DNA of 6,304 nt from Acidobacteriaceae bacterium (lineage in GTDB: Bacteria; Acidobacteriota; Terriglobia; Terriglobales; Acidobacteriaceae), in assembly GCA_030040115.1 (NCBI GenBank), contig JASHUH010000182.1:1-6304 (forward strand). Reading direction: 5' to 3'. A model generated the notes under the pieces. It saw only the letters and a program-made list of their open reading frames with translations, did not search any database and was not told where the DNA came from. Each line of letters opens with the position of its first letter. The stretch's first letter is position 1. A program made the translations under genes and the position numbers. This document shows, one piece after another, positions 4,649-6,304 of the stretch.

Positions 4649-6162
4649 CAATTGAACCCACCCCGCCGTGTGCTTCTCCGCGACCGCTGCCAGTCTTCGT
4701 ACTCCACCTCCAGTTCCTGGCGCTCTTTGCGCGTCGCGCTCTCCGGCGCGGCAAACCCGCGATCCTCGCTGCGGCTGAGCTTGCGGTGCGCCACCATGCC
4801 TTCCAGCAGAAACTCCGCCGCGGCCACCACCTTGGGCGCGGGATCGGAACCCTTTACTCCCACCGCGCGCAGCTTATCCACCAATCCATGAATCTCCTTG
4901 AGTTCCTTGAGCGCCTGCGCCGCCGGCTGCGCGTCCTCGAGCTTCACCGCGCCGCCCAGGTTGAACCAGAGCTCGATCTGGCTGGTGTCCTCGCCGTCGA
5001 AATAGCGATCGTAGATCTTGCCCGCGGCGGCGCGGATCAGCTCCCGCACCACGGTATCGGCGCCGCGCATCTCCCCCTCGTATTCCAGCTCCAGCTTGCC
5101 CGTAATGCCGGGCATGGCCGCGTAAATGTCGCTCACCCGCGCCAGCGCCGGCTTCTCTCCATTCAGCAGCGCGCGCCGCTCGGCGTTCGACGCCACCAGC
5201 TCCAACGTCGAAATCGGCAACCGCTGGCTCACCCCGCTGCGCTTGTCCACTTTTTTGTCTTCGCGCGCTGAGAACGCCACCTGCTCGACGATCTCGCGCA
5301 CATATTGCGGAATCTCCAGGGCCGCGCCGCGCTCCTGCCACGCCTCCTGCGCGGTGATGGCGATGCCTTCTTCCAGCGTCTCAGGATAGTGGGTGCGAAT
5401 CTCCGACCCGATGCGGTCCTTGAGCGGCGTGATGATCTTGCCGCGTGCCGTATAATCTTCCGGATTCGCGCTGAACACCAGCGCCAGGTCGAGGGCCAGC
5501 CGCACCGGGTAGCCTTTGATCTGCACATCCCCCTCCTGCATGATGTTGAACAGCGCCACCTGTATCTTGCCCGCCAGGTCAGGCAATTCGTTCAGGGCGA
5601 ACAGCCCGCGGTTGGCTCGGGGCAGCAGGCCATAGTGCATGGTCAGCTCGCTCGAAAGATCTTCGCCCCCGCGCGCCGCCTTGATGGGATCGAGATCGCC
5701 CACCAGGTCGGCAATGGTCACGTCCGGGGTGGCCAGCTTTTCCACATAGCGGTCCTCCCGGCTCAGATACGCGATCTGCGCCGCGTCGCCGCACTTGGCC
5801 GTCAGGTCGCGGCAGCGCTTGCACAGCGGCAGGTAGGGATTGTCGCGAATCTCGCACCCCGCCAGGTAGGGCAGCCGCTCATCCAGCAGAGCGGTGAGCG
5901 CCCGCAGAATCCGGCTCTTGGCCTGCCCCCGCAAACCCAGCAGAATGAAATTCTGTTTCGACAGCACGGCGTTGACGATCTGCGGAACCACCGTGTCTTC
6001 GTAGCCGATAATGCCGGGAAAGATGGTCTCCTTTGCCGCCAGCCGCGCCATCAGGTTCGCGCGCATCTCGTCTTTCACCATACGTAATTTCAATCGCGCT
6101 TCGCAAAACGACGGGTGGGCGCGAAGTTGTCCCAGGGTTTGGGGAAGCTGGGCGAGGGGCAT
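4648..6162 (-). CDS. MoxR/ChlI-like AAA+ ATPase with a four-cysteine insertion
   Basis: The product is 504 aa, the length expected of the family. Residues 1-45 are a helical N-terminus. The AAA+ core begins at FPGIIGYEDTVVPQI (48-62). The Walker A is GLRGQAKS (76-83), with Ala81 replacing the usual Gly before Lys82. A four-Cys cluster follows (C103, C114, C117, C124; C-x10-C-x2-C-x6-C), probably a metal site. The Walker B region is GLFALNELPDL (186-196), with Asn191-Glu192 in place of Asp-Glu. MQEGDVQIKGYPVRL (208-222) is the ChlI-type hairpin insert, and VFSANPED (229-236) is sensor 1. Candidate Arg fingers are R250 and R256; a sensor-2 Arg is R314 in SQRLPIS. The C-terminal 150 residues are helical and charged. 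It is often annotated as a magnesium chelatase subunit, but nothing here indicates chlorophyll synthesis. The start is supported by AGGAG (complement of 6170-6174), 7 nt upstream. It should remodel an unknown client with the VWA protein encoded downstream. Confidence 0.9.
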   Translation of the reverse strand: MPLAQLPQTLGQLRAHPSFCEARLKLRMVKDEMRANLMARLAAKETIFPGIIGYEDTVVPQIVNAVLSKQNFILLGLRGQAKSRILRALTALLDERLPYLAGCEIRDNPYLPLCKRCRDLTAKCGDAAQIAYLSREDRYVEKLATPDVTIADLVGDLDPIKAARGGEDLSSELTMHYGLLPRANRGLFALNELPDLAGKIQVALFNIMQEGDVQIKGYPVRLALDLALVFSANPEDYTARGKIITPLKDRIGSEIRTHYPETLEEGIAITAQEAWQERGAALEIPQYVREIVEQVAFSAREDKKVDKRSGVSQRLPISTLELVASNAERRALLNGEKPALARVSDIYAAMPGITGKLELEYEGEMRGADTVVRELIRAAAGKIYDRYFDGEDTSQIELWFNLGGAVKLEDAQPAAQALKELKEIHGLVDKLRAVGVKGSDPAPKVVAAAEFLLEGMVAHRKLSRSEDRGFAAPESATRKERQELEVEYEDWQRSRRSTRRGGFN

Positions 6163-6304
6163 CGATTGGCTCCTGTCTATCCGGCTTTCGTGCGCAAAAC
6201 CGGCTTTGTTGTAAGAGACGCGTCAAACGGAGATTCGGTTGAGCGAACCCGGCAACGGTCTTCGCCCCCACACCGTTTGCGCCGTCTATCTTCGTTTGCG
6301 AATG
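6163..6304 (-). other. Upstream region of the ATPase gene with short direct repeats
   Basis: These 142 bp hold the ribosome site AGGAG (complement of 6170-6174) and no credible gene. The frame that stays open to the right edge overlaps the ATPase gene out of frame and is a shadow. No convincing promoter is seen: TTGACG (complement of 6221-6226) has no -10 at the right distance. Three 7-8-bp direct repeats occur: CCGGCTTT at 6181-6188 and 6200-6207, CGTTTGCG at 6274-6281 and 6293-6300, and GTCTATC at 6175-6181 and 6284-6290. The first two pairs share a 19-bp period. Confidence 0.4.

Noticed and set aside
5305..6087. 260-codon plus-strand open frame
   Set aside because: It is antisense to the AAA+ ATPase, with no recognisable motif and a biased His/Arg/Gln composition.
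5879..6271. Minus-strand open frame reaching the right edge
   Set aside because: It overlaps about 280 bp of the ATPase gene out of frame, while the ATPase start has a proper ribosome site and family-like N-terminus.

Overview
The window is GC-rich, double-membrane (Gram-negative) bacterial DNA. It encodes a secreted S9-type peptidase, a predicted outer-membrane beta-barrel and an AAA+/VWA pair, and it carries short tandem repeats in several places. Together these suggest Acidobacteriota (Bryobacter/Solibacter-like). That assignment is inference from gene style and repeats, not from a marker gene.

Layout, left to right. (1) The left edge holds the first 85 codons of a minus-strand S9 peptidase with a signal peptide. 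(2) A 165-bp divergent region follows. (3) hypA and hypB, the nickel-delivery pair of [NiFe]-hydrogenase maturation, lie on the plus strand and overlap by ATGA. An 8-bp tandem repeat lies inside the extended 3' end of hypA. (4) A 376-bp gene-free stretch holds a possible promoter and a hairpin-rich leader. (5) A small unexported protein of unknown function is followed closely by a 307-aa predicted outer-membrane beta-barrel protein, probably as one operon. (6) A 106-bp tail-to-tail gap follows. (7) On the minus strand, read right to left, come a MoxR/ChlI-like AAA+ ATPase (504 aa) and then a VWA-domain protein (412 aa). The 137 bp between them contain a degenerate octamer-like repeat and a CCCTAGT heptamer array. 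(8) The right edge is upstream DNA of the ATPase gene with short direct repeats.

How the genes work together. HypA and HypB would pass nickel to a hydrogenase or another nickel enzyme encoded elsewhere. The ATPase and VWA protein should form an AAA+/MIDAS chaperone pair of the RavA-ViaA, NorQ-NorD, CbbQ-CbbO type, whose client is not encoded here. The small protein and the beta-barrel protein share one transcript but appear to go to different compartments.

The most unusual point is the octamer array in hypA. Losing one 8-bp unit would fuse hypA in frame to hypB, and gaining one would stop hypA 25 codons into the tail region, before hypB. No obviously new defence or mobile system is visible.
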